Shown piece after piece: positions 33,771-42,732 of a stretch of 64,000 bases of DNA. Each line of letters starts with the position of its first letter. Within the stretch, counting starts at the first letter, position 1. A program made the translations under genes and the position numbers. This stretch comes from Chitinophagaceae bacterium (GTDB lineage: Bacteria > Bacteroidota > Bacteroidia > Chitinophagales > Chitinophagaceae). The DNA is taken from the NCBI GenBank assembly GCA_017307755.1, contig JAFKGQ010000010.1, forward strand, positions 434,001 through 498,000, read 5' to 3'. Under the pieces are notes generated by a model. That model was given only the letters and a program-made list of their open reading frames with translations. It did not search any database and was not told where the DNA came from.

Positions 33771-35459
33771 TTAAAAATATGGACTCTGGAAACCAAGTTT
33801 TTTCAAGCCTGCCTGTACTTCGGGACAGCTCATGAAAAGATGCCACAGGAGGCCAGAGCGGTAATTTTCTATCATTACAATTTCCGGGCCCTGGTCGATG
33901 GCCAGGCGGTCTGTGTCGAACCAGGGGTTGGCCAGGTTAAAGGCATCGGTAAAACCATATTGCGACCATGTCTTGTCGCCCAGTGTGTAGTAGAAGAAGC
34001 GCAGGGCATTCATGGATTCGGTGGGTGTATAGGGTAAGGAAGAAATGGCGGCTGTGGGCGAGATGATACCCAGGTCATTGGTGGGAGAGTGCGCCGAGTA
34101 GCCGTTGACATTGCCGTCGCTGGCCGTGAGTCCCCAGCATTGGGAGCTATAGCCGAAGAAGTTCTGAGGGTTGGCTACGCAATAATTATAGTTGATGCGG
34201 GCATGGGCCGTATCCTGTGTCCAATAATTGGCGTAAGCGTCGGAAAGTCCATGTGGGTCGAGGCCTAAAAAGGAATAATGGGTAAAGAACAGGGGTCCTC
34301 CCATGGGAGGACCCAGAGGGAGGGTTGTACCATAATATGTGCTGCCGTTGCGGATCGATCCATTGGCTGCCCACCCGCTGTCGTAGGTTGTTTTAGGGAT
34401 GGGATGTGTGCTGGAAGAAGCCGCAAGCACGTAGGTGATCAAGGCTTCATTCCATCCTTTTATGGGCACATTGATAGCCCAGTTGTAATCCGGGCTCCAG
34501 TTCCAGTAAAGGATATTCAGCCCATCTTTCCTGTACCAGGTCCAGTCCACAGCATTCCAGATATCGTTGATCTTACTGCGCAGGCTGATCTCTGTAGCGT
34601 CTATCGTACTGTTGAAATACTGTCGTGCGCAAAGCAGTCCCTGCAGCATGTAAGAGGTTTCCACAATGTCGCCGCCATTGTCCTGGGTGCCGAAAGGGAC
34701 GGTGGCGCCCGTAGCGCCGTTGATCCAATGGGAGAAGGCCCCGTGATAGCGAATAGCCTTATTAGTAAGAAAATTGACGATGGTATCGATCCTTTCGAGG
34801 GCCTTGGCCCGGGTTATGAAGCTGCGTTGAGCCGCGGCCAACATGGCCATTATGCCAAAGCCGCTGCCTCCGGAGGTTACGATATCCCCGGAGCTGGTGC
34901 GTTCACGGGCGAGGCCGCTGACGGGATGACCGAAATCCCAGAAGTAGGCAAAAGTTTGGGACTGTACCTTATCCAGCAGTGCATCGTCTGACATGCGGGG
35001 AAATTTATCCGAGGAATCGATGGCTGTGATAAGCGTAACGGTAATGGGTGATTGAAGGGCGCCTTTGGCCTGGGACTGCAGCGTGGTAGTTACGTTCAGT
35101 ATATATTTTGTAATGGGCAAGAGGGGGGGTGAAGGCTGAATGATCACGGTGCTGTCGTTGTTGGCGTAGGATGCTGTGTAGGTAATGACAGCGCCGGCAC
35201 TGGTCTTTAGGGAAAAGGCGGTGTTTACAGAGGCGTGATCGATAGGCGCCAAAAATGAAAATTGCAGGACGGGGGACAGGTTGACATTATAGTAGGTAAG
35301 TCCTTTGTAGGCGCCGTTGACCTTCAGGCTATTGAAGCTGAAAGAGGAAGGTGGTGGCGGTGGTGGTGGCGTCGTCGTTGAGCCGCCGCTCTTTTTACAG
35401 GAGGCTACGCACAATAAGAGGAGAAAATAAAGTAAGCTGTAAGGTTGCTTCATATACAT
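33771..35459 (-). CDS. GH144 endo-beta-1,2-glucanase-like lipoprotein with Ig-like domain (paralogue 3)
   Basis: 562 residues. A type II signal peptide ends in CVASC (about residue 21), then a GGST/poly-proline spacer, an Ig-like domain of about 100 residues (LKVNGAYKGLTYYNVNLSPVL ... SPITVTLITAI; similar to the bacterial Ig-like domains ahead of many PUL glycanases), and the GH144 domain (FAYFWDFGHPVSGLARER, DNGGDIVETSYMLQGLLC, YWNWSPDYNW, SSQCWGLTAS, AIDQGPEIVMIENYRSG). The spacer plus Ig domain suggests a surface-exposed endo-enzyme that cuts the polymer first. ATG 35453 is an equally good start. A hairpin precedes the gene. Confidence 0.9.
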   Translation of the reverse strand: MYMKQPYSLLYFLLLLCVASCKKSGGSTTTPPPPPPPSSFSFNSLKVNGAYKGLTYYNVNLSPVLQFSFLAPIDHASVNTAFSLKTSAGAVITYTASYANNDSTVIIQPSPPLLPITKYILNVTTTLQSQAKGALQSPITVTLITAIDSSDKFPRMSDDALLDKVQSQTFAYFWDFGHPVSGLARERTSSGDIVTSGGSGFGIMAMLAAAQRSFITRAKALERIDTIVNFLTNKAIRYHGAFSHWINGATGATVPFGTQDNGGDIVETSYMLQGLLCARQYFNSTIDATEISLRSKINDIWNAVDWTWYRKDGLNILYWNWSPDYNWAINVPIKGWNEALITYVLAASSSTHPIPKTTYDSGWAANGSIRNGSTYYGTTLPLGPPMGGPLFFTHYSFLGLDPHGLSDAYANYWTQDTAHARINYNYCVANPQNFFGYSSQCWGLTASDGNVNGYSAHSPTNDLGIISPTAAISSLPYTPTESMNALRFFYYTLGDKTWSQYGFTDAFNLANPWFDTDRLAIDQGPEIVMIENYRSGLLWHLFMSCPEVQAGLKKLGFQSPYF

Positions 35460-35470
35460 TACGGAAGATA

Positions 35471-35499
35471 AGAGGAGCTGCCCGTGGCGCAGCTCCTCT
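35471..35499 (-). promoter_or_regulatory. intercistronic hairpin between the LamG and GH144 genes
   Basis: An 11-bp perfect stem (AGAGGAGCTGC with GCAGCTCCTCT, seven-base loop) begins 12 bases past the LamG stop and ends 12 bases before the GH144 ATG on the minus strand. It may be a partial terminator or an RNA-stability element that sets binding proteins apart from enzymes. Confidence 0.6.
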
Positions 35500-35510
35500 G
35501 TAATATCAAT

Positions 35511-36353
35511 TTATTTTCCCAGATTTTCCAGGTTATAAAGGGCTTTTACGTCATCTCCGGAGAGGGCCTTGCTATAGATCCTCAGTTCGTCCATAACTCC
35601 CAGCAGGAAGCTGGCCCAGGGCTGGGAAGTGGCGCCTGTGGTGAGGTTGGGCGTTGTCATGAATTGAACGGTGCCAAGGACAATGGCCGGGACCTGGGCG
35701 AAGTTCAAACCATCGAAGCCGGAAGGCGTAGCTGAACCGGCAGGTGCGCCATTGACATAGAAGGTGAATTTTCCCGAGCCATGGTCATAGGTGAGCGCTA
35801 TGTGGATCCATTTGCTCCAGGGGCTGGCGATGGACCAGCTGGCGAGCCAGGTATCTGCGTTTGCGGAATTAAGCAGATGCATCTTGAACACGGAGCTGGC
35901 GTCTGTCTGTCCATCAAAGAACATGTCCAGGTTGCCCCAGAACTGGGTGGGGTTGACAAAACAAATGGGTTCCTGGATACCTGTCTTATTGATGGGAGTG
36001 TTGACCCAAAAGGCCACTGTCATGCTCTGGAGGTTCTTTATGGCATCGGTAGGGGTAAAGAGGGCGTAGTTGTTCAAGCCCACCAGCATTCCCTGGCCTT
36101 TGATGCCGGGGCTGAAAGATGTACCTGCATTCGTGGCGGCTGTCTTGCTGACGCTGTCCTGGAGATTGCCTTCAAAAGCGAAATGGGTCACCAGGTTTGA
36201 AGATGCTACCTGATTGGAAGCTGAATATCCGCCGAAAGTTTCAGCAGGGGCATAGCTTTTGGGGTCGAATTTTTTCTGGCAGGAAACCATGGCCAGGGTA
36301 ACGACGGCGATGAGACAGGCTGCCTGCTTTATGGTTGGTTTATTGTTATACAT
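35511..36353 (-). CDS. LamG-domain lipoprotein (PUL-encoded glycan-binding protein candidate)
   Basis: 280 residues. The signal peptide ends with the lipobox MVSC (Cys25), followed by QKKFDPKSY. The rest is a LamG/concanavalin-like jelly-roll: LVTHFAFEGNLQDSVSKTA, MTVAFWVNTP, WIHIALTYDHGSGKFTFYVNG and GVMDELRIYSKALS. It occupies the SusE/SusF position right after SusD, so a surface glycan-binding role is inferred. It lies 40 bases after SusD. The jelly-roll can also be catalytic in other families; no catalytic motif is evident. Confidence 0.85.
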   Translation of the reverse strand: MYNNKPTIKQAACLIAVVTLAMVSCQKKFDPKSYAPAETFGGYSASNQVASSNLVTHFAFEGNLQDSVSKTAATNAGTSFSPGIKGQGMLVGLNNYALFTPTDAIKNLQSMTVAFWVNTPINKTGIQEPICFVNPTQFWGNLDMFFDGQTDASSVFKMHLLNSANADTWLASWSIASPWSKWIHIALTYDHGSGKFTFYVNGAPAGSATPSGFDGLNFAQVPAIVLGTVQFMTTPNLTTGATSQPWASFLLGVMDELRIYSKALSGDDVKALYNLENLGK

Positions 36354-36393
36354 TTTAATCAGTTTGACGATGATAAAATCGTTGTTAAGACAC

Positions 36394-37926
36394 TCAATAG
36401 CCTGTGTTTTGTTTCAGCACCCCGCCGCTGTTGTCGATCTCAGCCTGGGGGATGGGCCATACTTCATTCTTACCCGCCTTCCAGCCTAAGGGGCCGAAGA
36501 CGGCGGCAGCGCGTCCCTGCCGGATGACGTCGAAATAGCGGTCATTTTCCATGGCCAGTTCTACTCTTCTCTCATGGTAGATAGCACCGCGAAGCGCAGC
36601 CTGGTCGGTGGTGGTGACGGCAGGAAGGTTAGTAGCGGGGTTGGTGCTCTTGGCACGGGCGCGGGCCCTTACTCTTTCCAGGGGGATCAGCGCTGCTGCG
36701 CTGCTGCCTGTTTCATTGAGCGCCTCGGCATTCATCAGCAGTACGTCTGCAAAACGGATGACGCGGACATTCTGACCGCAGCCCTGGTTATCGCTGAGCG
36801 TTGCAATAGCAAAAGGCACATAGGATTTCATATTGTATTTGTCTGGGGCGCCGGCTGCCGGCATGGGGACAGCATCGCCGCTGGGTGTAGTGGTGCCGGC
36901 AAGCATGACAGTGCCGGTCAGGCGGGGATCTCCTGTCTCGAACGAATCAACCAGGCTCTGGGTAGGAACATTGAAACCCCACCCGGCGGATTTCGGCGTG
37001 ACGTCCCTGTTACCCTGGACCTGGGAGTACTGACTGCTATTGATGTCCGTATTACCGGGTATGTAGTCGCACTGTATCTCGAAAACGGACTCGATGCTAT
37101 TCTCATTGGCATAGCGGAATTCCTGGTAATAATCCGGGAAGAGATCGTAAACGCCCAGCGCTAATACCTGGTTGGTATAATTCAGCACGTCGGGCCATTT
37201 CTTTAGATACATAGCCACTTTGGCGTGGAGGGACAGGGCTGCGCCTTTGGTGGCACGGCCTATATCCGAAGGCCCATAGGACACCGGCAATACAGCGGCC
37301 GCATCAGTAAGGTCCTGTTCGATGGCTGCCCATACTTTGTCGGCGGTAACCTGCGGGGGGTTCTGGGCGGTAAGACTATCCGGTACATGGAGGACCAGGG
37401 GGATATTACCGAATGCTCTTACAAGCCTGAAATAGGAGTAAGCCCTGATAAACTTGGCTTCGGCGAGATAGCGAGCCTTTAAAGCGCCGTCCATATTGAC
37501 ATTGGGCACGTGGTCAAGGATCTGGTTGCTGAAATTGATGTTCTGGTACTGGCCTGTCCAGAACCCATCCAGCTGACCTTCGGCGGGATCGACGGTGAAA
37601 TTATCATATTGATTGATAAAGGCGGCATCATTGGCAACGCTGCCTTTTACGGCATCGTCCGACCCTATGCTCTCGATGCAGATAGCAGCGAAGGCAGTAT
37701 TGTTCCAGGTGCGCAGGTTGCCGTACATCGCATTGACCGCCCTGCCGGCCTCGGCGCCGGTGGCGGTCTTCCAGAAATCCGTACCGCCAATCTGGCCTAA
37801 CAAGGAGTCTTTCTGGCTCGTCCAATTCTTGGAGCAGGAGGTCAGGAGCATGCAGCCTGCCATTATATATAGTGTAAGTCCTTTAAGGGAGGAACTTACG
37901 CTGATAGACCTATTCTTTAGTAACAT
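36394..37926 (-). CDS. SusD/RagB family outer-membrane lipoprotein (PUL 1)
   Basis: 510 residues with lipobox LLTSC (about Cys31). SusD features: SQKDSLLGQIGGTDFWKTATGAEAGRAVNAMYGNL at the N-terminus, TPR-like helices around ARYLAEAKFIRAYSYFRLVRAFGNIPLV, and the C-terminal RFADVLLMNAEALNETG and YHERRVELAMENDRYFDVIRQGRA. It caps the SusC transporter and captures the glycan at the surface. It starts 18 bases after the SusC stop. Confidence 0.95.
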   Translation of the reverse strand: MLLKNRSISVSSSLKGLTLYIMAGCMLLTSCSKNWTSQKDSLLGQIGGTDFWKTATGAEAGRAVNAMYGNLRTWNNTAFAAICIESIGSDDAVKGSVANDAAFINQYDNFTVDPAEGQLDGFWTGQYQNINFSNQILDHVPNVNMDGALKARYLAEAKFIRAYSYFRLVRAFGNIPLVLHVPDSLTAQNPPQVTADKVWAAIEQDLTDAAAVLPVSYGPSDIGRATKGAALSLHAKVAMYLKKWPDVLNYTNQVLALGVYDLFPDYYQEFRYANENSIESVFEIQCDYIPGNTDINSSQYSQVQGNRDVTPKSAGWGFNVPTQSLVDSFETGDPRLTGTVMLAGTTTPSGDAVPMPAAGAPDKYNMKSYVPFAIATLSDNQGCGQNVRVIRFADVLLMNAEALNETGSSAAALIPLERVRARARAKSTNPATNLPAVTTTDQAALRGAIYHERRVELAMENDRYFDVIRQGRAAAVFGPLGWKAGKNEVWPIPQAEIDNSGGVLKQNTGY

Positions 37927-37944
37927 ATAATAAAGAGTTTATTG

Positions 37945-40900
37945 TTAGAAAGTAACGTTAACACCGAAATTGTAGATCGCGGAGATCGGGTAAACGTCGT
38001 TGTCGATGCCGATGGTTCCCGGAAGTCCGCCGCCATTCAGTACGCTGGCGCCTATCTCGGGGCTAAAGCCTTTATATTTTGTAAAAATGGCGGGATTCTG
38101 TGCATTGACATATACTCTCAGCTTCTGGATGCCCAGTTTGCCGACATATTCAGCGGGCAAGGTCCAGCCCAGCTGGATATTACGGATGCGGAAGTAGCTG
38201 CCGCTTTCCACATACCAGGAATTGATATAATAGTTCTGTCTGCCGCCCAGGCTGACGGAGGGATAGGTGTTGGAGGTACCTGCTCCGTGCCAGCGATGGT
38301 CATAGAAATCCTTGGTGAAATTCTCATTCCCGTAACGGAGGCCTTTATTGGCATTGTACAACTCTACGCCGGCCACGCCGTTGAAGTCGAGCGAGAGGTC
38401 GAATGCTTTATAGGCCCAGTTGGTATTGATGCCGTAAAAGTATCTCGGGTTCGGGTTGCCCAGGATGACCCTGTCGGCGGCGCCGATGGCGCCGATACCA
38501 TTGTTGGAAGTCTTTGCATATTTAAAGTCTCCGGGGTTTGCATCCTGCTGATAAGGCGTCCCATTTTTGTCCTTATAGTTGTCTACCTCGTCCTGTGACT
38601 GGAAGATACCGATGACCTTATAACCGTAGAATACGCCGACAGGTAGGCTCAGGGTTGTAAGGGTCGCCAGCTGACCGCCGGTGGACCCGGCACCGCCGTT
38701 GGGCAATTTCTGATCATGCCCGAATTTATTCTCGGTGAATTTGTTCTGATTGTAAGAGATGTTGCCGCCGATGCTGTAGCTGAAATCGCTGTTGATCTTA
38801 TCGTGCCAGTTGAGCGACAGCTCTATGCCCCTGTTACGCAGCTTGCCTATGTTCTGGGCCAATTGCGAAGTGGTATATCCGTTGGAAGCCACATACAGGA
38901 AGGGAAAAACAAAGTTGAGCGTGTTCTTATTATAGACGTCGGCTTCGATGTCCAGCCGGTTATGCAGGATCGACGCTTCTATCCCGATGTCGGTGCCTTC
39001 GCCTTTTTCCCAATTCAGGGTTGGGGGAACGGGGGCGGCAATGCTTTGGCCGCTGCCAACGGTGCCGGAACCATTCCAAATAATGCCATTTCCGGAGAAG
39101 ACCGGCTGAGTGGCCACGTAAGCGGGCACGCCGCTATTCCCTACCCGGCCCCAGCTGGCTTTTAGCTTGAGTGAATTGAAGATATGCTGGTCGGTCATGA
39201 ATTTCTCATTGGAGATGATCCAGGCTGCGCCCACCGAGGGCAGGACAGCCCGGCCGAAGGCGCTGGTGAACTTGGTGCTGGCATCCGAGCGGAGTGTTCC
39301 GGTGAAAGTGTAGCGATCTTTATAGGAATAGGTCACCCGTCCGAAATAAGAGAACACACGTTCCAATGCAGGATAGGTTTGCGGAGGCTGATCACTGGGT
39401 GTTACATCATAGATATAGAAGGAGCTGCTGGAGCCAAGTCCAAGGTACCAGGTGCGGGGGTCGGATGTTAAATTGCCGTTCAGCGACCTCAGATGTACTT
39501 CATCATAATAATTCCGGTAGGCCGTCATCCCTGCCAGGGCGGTGACCTTGTGATCGCCAAAGGTATTGGAATAGGTCAGCGTATTTTCTATGATCCAGTT
39601 GCGGGTGGAAAAATCAATTGTCTCCAGGGTGTTGTTTGTGCTTGACTGGGTCGCGGTAGCTTTGTATACGGGTGTAAAGTTCTTGAATTGATTTTGATCA
39701 TAGATGCCGCTGACGCTGCCGCGGGCGGTAAAATGGTCCAGGAATTTTATTTCCAGGTAGGCATTGGCGTTGAGATGATAGCTTTGGGTGGTGGCGTTGT
39801 TATAGTCCAGCGTTACCTGGGGATTACTAACAGACTGGCCCAATCCATAATAACCGGGATCGCCATAGGTGCCGTCGGCAAATTTTACTGGGACTACGGG
39901 TGCCGCGGTATACAGATTGCGCCAGATGCCGAGGGACGCATCGTGCGACTTGCTATAGGAGCCGATGACGGTGTAGCCTGCCTTTACAAAACGGGATACC
40001 TGGACGTCGTTGCTAAAAGTCGCCGTATAACGATCGTATTTGTTGGTCTTCAGGATACCTTGCTGTGAGAGATAACCCAGGGAGAGATTATAGGTCGATT
40101 TTTCGCTGCCGCCGTTGACGGATACCTGGTGGTTGGTGATGATGGCATTGCGCAGTGAATTGTTAAACCAGTTCGTACCTGTGCCAAACTGGGAGGAATC
40201 CAGGAAAGCGCTGCCGCCATTGGCACGGGTGAGCTCATTGAACAGGATGGCATATTCATGGGCATCGGCCATCTTGGGTATATGGTTGGCTACCTGCCAG
40301 CCAACCGAACCATTGTAGTTGACGCTGGTCTTCCCTTTTCCTTTCCTCGTGGTGATCAACACAACGCCATTGGCTCCCCGTACGCCATAGATGGCTTCGC
40401 TGCTGGCATCCTTTAATATACTGACATTGTCGATATCGGCCGAATTGAGGAAACTGACATCTTTCACCCATACGCCATCCACTATATACAAGGGGTCGGC
40501 GTTCGAAGAATAGGTGCCCAAACCTCTGATCCTTATATTAGGGTTGGCTCCCGGCGCGCCTGTGTTGGTGATCTGAACGCCGGCGACTTTCCCCTGCAAT
40601 CCGCTGATGGGGTTGACGGATGCCTGTTTGGAGATCTCGGCTCCCTTCACCTGTCCGACAGAGCCTGTGACGTCCAGTTTCCTTTGTGTACCGTAACCTA
40701 TGACAACCACCTGGTCCAGCTGGATATTGGAGCGGGCCAGCTTAACATTTATGACGGGCTGGCTGCTGACAGCTACTTCCTGGGTGATATACCCTATATT
40801 GGATATGATGAGGGTCCCGTCTTCGGGGACCAGCAGTGTAAAAGAGCCGGTGTTATCGGTGGTCGTACCATGGTTGGTGCCTTTTACGGAAACAGACACA

Positions 40901-41328
40901 TTGGGAAGAGGTTCTCCCGCATCCCCTGTGACCTTACCGGTGACTTTTATATCCTGTTTGATCAGATTGTTTGCCAGGACTACTATTAAATTGTTTTCCA
41001 AAACCTTATATGTAAGCTCTGTGCCGACAAACAGCCTGTTCAGAACATCTTTGATCCCCGAATCGGAGACGTCAATGCTTATCTTATTGCTGATGTCGTT
41101 CAGACGGCTGTTGTACAGAAACCGGTAGGTGCCCTGTTTTTCGATGGAGTTTAGGGCTTTTGAGATTTCTACGTGATCCAGTTTGAGAGAAACCTTACCC
41201 TGTCCATTGACATTGGCCGATACCTGGAGGGTTGCCACGAGAACAAGTAGAAAGGTGAGTTTCATAAACAAAAGAGCTTTTTTTACGGCATGAGGACTCA
41301 CGCCCCCAATCGTTAGCATTTTTTTCAT
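37945..41328 (-). CDS. SusC/RagA TonB-linked outer-membrane transporter with STN domain (PUL 1)
   Basis: About 1127 residues from ATG 41328. The signal peptide region (LFMKLTFLLVLVATLQVSANV) is followed by an N-terminal STN signalling domain (KVSLKLDHVEISKALNSIEKQ), a carboxypeptidase-regulatory-like domain (GEPLPNVSVSVKGTNHGTTTD), the plug (VVIGYGTQRKLDVTGSVGQV, IRIRGLGTYSSNADPLYIVDG) and the TonB barrel. The STN domain is the part that contacts FecR, so substrate import is coupled to the ECF switch just upstream. Start chosen because the 24 residues before it (frame to 41400) are hydrophilic and overlap the leader. Confidence 0.95.
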   Translation of the reverse strand: MKKMLTIGGVSPHAVKKALLFMKLTFLLVLVATLQVSANVNGQGKVSLKLDHVEISKALNSIEKQGTYRFLYNSRLNDISNKISIDVSDSGIKDVLNRLFVGTELTYKVLENNLIVVLANNLIKQDIKVTGKVTGDAGEPLPNVSVSVKGTNHGTTTDNTGSFTLLVPEDGTLIISNIGYITQEVAVSSQPVINVKLARSNIQLDQVVVIGYGTQRKLDVTGSVGQVKGAEISKQASVNPISGLQGKVAGVQITNTGAPGANPNIRIRGLGTYSSNADPLYIVDGVWVKDVSFLNSADIDNVSILKDASSEAIYGVRGANGVVLITTRKGKGKTSVNYNGSVGWQVANHIPKMADAHEYAILFNELTRANGGSAFLDSSQFGTGTNWFNNSLRNAIITNHQVSVNGGSEKSTYNLSLGYLSQQGILKTNKYDRYTATFSNDVQVSRFVKAGYTVIGSYSKSHDASLGIWRNLYTAAPVVPVKFADGTYGDPGYYGLGQSVSNPQVTLDYNNATTQSYHLNANAYLEIKFLDHFTARGSVSGIYDQNQFKNFTPVYKATATQSSTNNTLETIDFSTRNWIIENTLTYSNTFGDHKVTALAGMTAYRNYYDEVHLRSLNGNLTSDPRTWYLGLGSSSSFYIYDVTPSDQPPQTYPALERVFSYFGRVTYSYKDRYTFTGTLRSDASTKFTSAFGRAVLPSVGAAWIISNEKFMTDQHIFNSLKLKASWGRVGNSGVPAYVATQPVFSGNGIIWNGSGTVGSGQSIAAPVPPTLNWEKGEGTDIGIEASILHNRLDIEADVYNKNTLNFVFPFLYVASNGYTTSQLAQNIGKLRNRGIELSLNWHDKINSDFSYSIGGNISYNQNKFTENKFGHDQKLPNGGAGSTGGQLATLTTLSLPVGVFYGYKVIGIFQSQDEVDNYKDKNGTPYQQDANPGDFKYAKTSNNGIGAIGAADRVILGNPNPRYFYGINTNWAYKAFDLSLDFNGVAGVELYNANKGLRYGNENFTKDFYDHRWHGAGTSNTYPSVSLGGRQNYYINSWYVESGSYFRIRNIQLGWTLPAEYVGKLGIQKLRVYVNAQNPAIFTKYKGFSPEIGASVLNGGGLPGTIGIDNDVYPISAIYNFGVNVTF

Positions 41329-41409
41329 ATTTTTAAACTTGTGGGTTATTAAAATGATGAAACCGGTGCTGCTGTCAGTAATTGCACTACTGGTTTCCAA
41401 TGTAACCTT

Positions 41410-41435
41410 GCGGGGAATGCGCCAACATTTCCCGC
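41410..41435 (-). promoter_or_regulatory. hairpin between fecR and susC (PUL 1)
   Basis: GCGGGGAATG (41410-41419) pairs with CATTTCCCGC (41426-41435) with one G-U wobble and a six-base loop. On the plus strand a T-rich tract follows, so it looks like a plus-strand terminator, but no plus-strand gene reads into it. On the minus strand it separates the regulatory pair from susCD and could reduce read-through. Confidence 0.45.
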
Positions 41436-41500
41436 TTTTTATTTTTTTTGGATCAGGTGCTGTTATTCATTTTTAGTTTTAGCGTTTGGTTTAATCATAA

Positions 41501-42607
41501 TCAGTCATGAATGGTTATTTGTGTGCCGTTGATGCTGTAATTAAAATTCCCTGACAATTTCAGCGCGTCCAGCGCCTGTTGGATCGTCTCTTTTTCAAAG
41601 GAGCCGGTGAAGCGCAGGTCTTCTTTTCCCGGACCGTCAAAGCGGATGGTCACACCATACCAGCGCTCCATTTGCCGGGCCAGATCACCGAACTCTTCGT
41701 CCTGGAAGATCAGTTTGTTATCCACCCAGGAAGTTTCGATCATCGCGCCGGAAGTCTTTTCATAGGTAGGTTTACCCACCACCACGAGGGACTGATCGGT
41801 CTTTTCCCGATGATGGGCCGTGAGCTCTTTTGCCAGCAGTGCGCTGTCTTCATTGTTTACGATCAGCTTCTCATTGGGTTTTAGCACGATCTTATCGCTG
41901 CCCCTGTTACGGATGGACACTTCTATGCTGCCTCTGATAAGGGTGGCTTCGGTAGTCTTGTCACTCGGATAGGAGCGTACGTTGAAACTGGTGCCCAGTA
42001 CACGTATATCGATGTGGGCGGTATGGATGACAAAGGGTTTACTGGCATTGGGCGCCACATCGAAGAATGCTTCTCCAATGAGGCTGACAGACCGAAGATT
42101 GACCCCAAAATTCTTTTCGTAGCTGATACGGCTGCCGGCGTTGAGCCATACTATGGTGCCGTCCGGCAGGGTAAGATGGGTACGGGAGCCATTGCTGGTG
42201 AAGATGTCATTGCCGGTGAGGGCAGGAGCCATTGCTATTGTGGGTGGGGCAGTTACGGGAGCTTTCTGCCGGGAGAGATAAAGACCCGAGACACCTATGC
42301 CAAGGAGGAGAATGATGCAGGCAGCGAGCAGGACTCTTTTATAGATTTTTTTAGGAGTTGCCGTGGGAAGGTAATTGATCTTCAGGTCCTGCATGCGATC
42401 CAGGTGACGGTTGAAAGCCTCCTCGGCGACCTGCTGATCCCTGGGATCGACGGGATTCCAGAGATCGGAGATGGTTTGCATAGGGTAATGAAGCTCAGGG
42501 TTGCTGCGTAATAATTCCTCCAGCTCCCTGAGCTCTTCGGGAGTAGCCTCTCCCATCAGCTTTTTGGCTACGAGGTTCCAGGTATATTCTTTGTGTTCTT
42601 GTCCCAT
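41501..42607 (-). CDS. FecR family anti-sigma factor (PUL 1)
   Basis: 368 residues from ATG 42607 (MGQEHKEYTW). A cytoplasmic sigma-binding N-terminus (about 1-85) is followed by one membrane helix (VLLAACIILLLGIGVSGLYL), the FecR domain (GSRTHLTLPDGTIVWLNAGSRISYE, GEAFFDVAPN, VLGTSFNVRSY) and a C-terminal STN-like DUF4974 region (LARQMERWYGVTIRFDG). It transmits the SusC signal to the sigma factor encoded 125 bases upstream. The ORF extension to 42655 is rejected, as those residues lie in the promoter element. Confidence 0.94.
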   Translation of the reverse strand: MGQEHKEYTWNLVAKKLMGEATPEELRELEELLRSNPELHYPMQTISDLWNPVDPRDQQVAEEAFNRHLDRMQDLKINYLPTATPKKIYKRVLLAACIILLLGIGVSGLYLSRQKAPVTAPPTIAMAPALTGNDIFTSNGSRTHLTLPDGTIVWLNAGSRISYEKNFGVNLRSVSLIGEAFFDVAPNASKPFVIHTAHIDIRVLGTSFNVRSYPSDKTTEATLIRGSIEVSIRNRGSDKIVLKPNEKLIVNNEDSALLAKELTAHHREKTDQSLVVVGKPTYEKTSGAMIETSWVDNKLIFQDEEFGDLARQMERWYGVTIRFDGPGKEDLRFTGSFEKETIQQALDALKLSGNFNYSINGTQITIHD

Positions 42608-42620
42608 TGTGCAGTAGATG

Positions 42621-42653
42621 TTTATATGGACAGGGAAATCAAAAAAAACCCCC
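42621..42653 (-). promoter_or_regulatory. candidate ECF-dependent promoter of fecR (PUL 1)
   Basis: In gene direction a GGGGG run followed by a T-tract (42653-42638) is followed 17 bases after the G run by GTCCATATAAA (42631-42621), 13 bases from the fecR ATG. The GTC core fits ECF -10 elements and recurs as GTCTATAT in the second operon. The assignment to the adjacent sigma is inference. Confidence 0.4.
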
Positions 42654-42732
42654 AAAAAAATTTAAAATTTTTTAACAATCACAAATGAAATGACCTTAAT
42701 TAATTAATAGTCAATAAATTAAGTGTTTTGTT

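Noticed and set aside
33755..33796. Overlap between GH144 copies 2 and 3
   Set aside because: It arises only from an upstream start of copy 2; ATG 33754 gives a proper signal peptide and leaves a 16-base gap.
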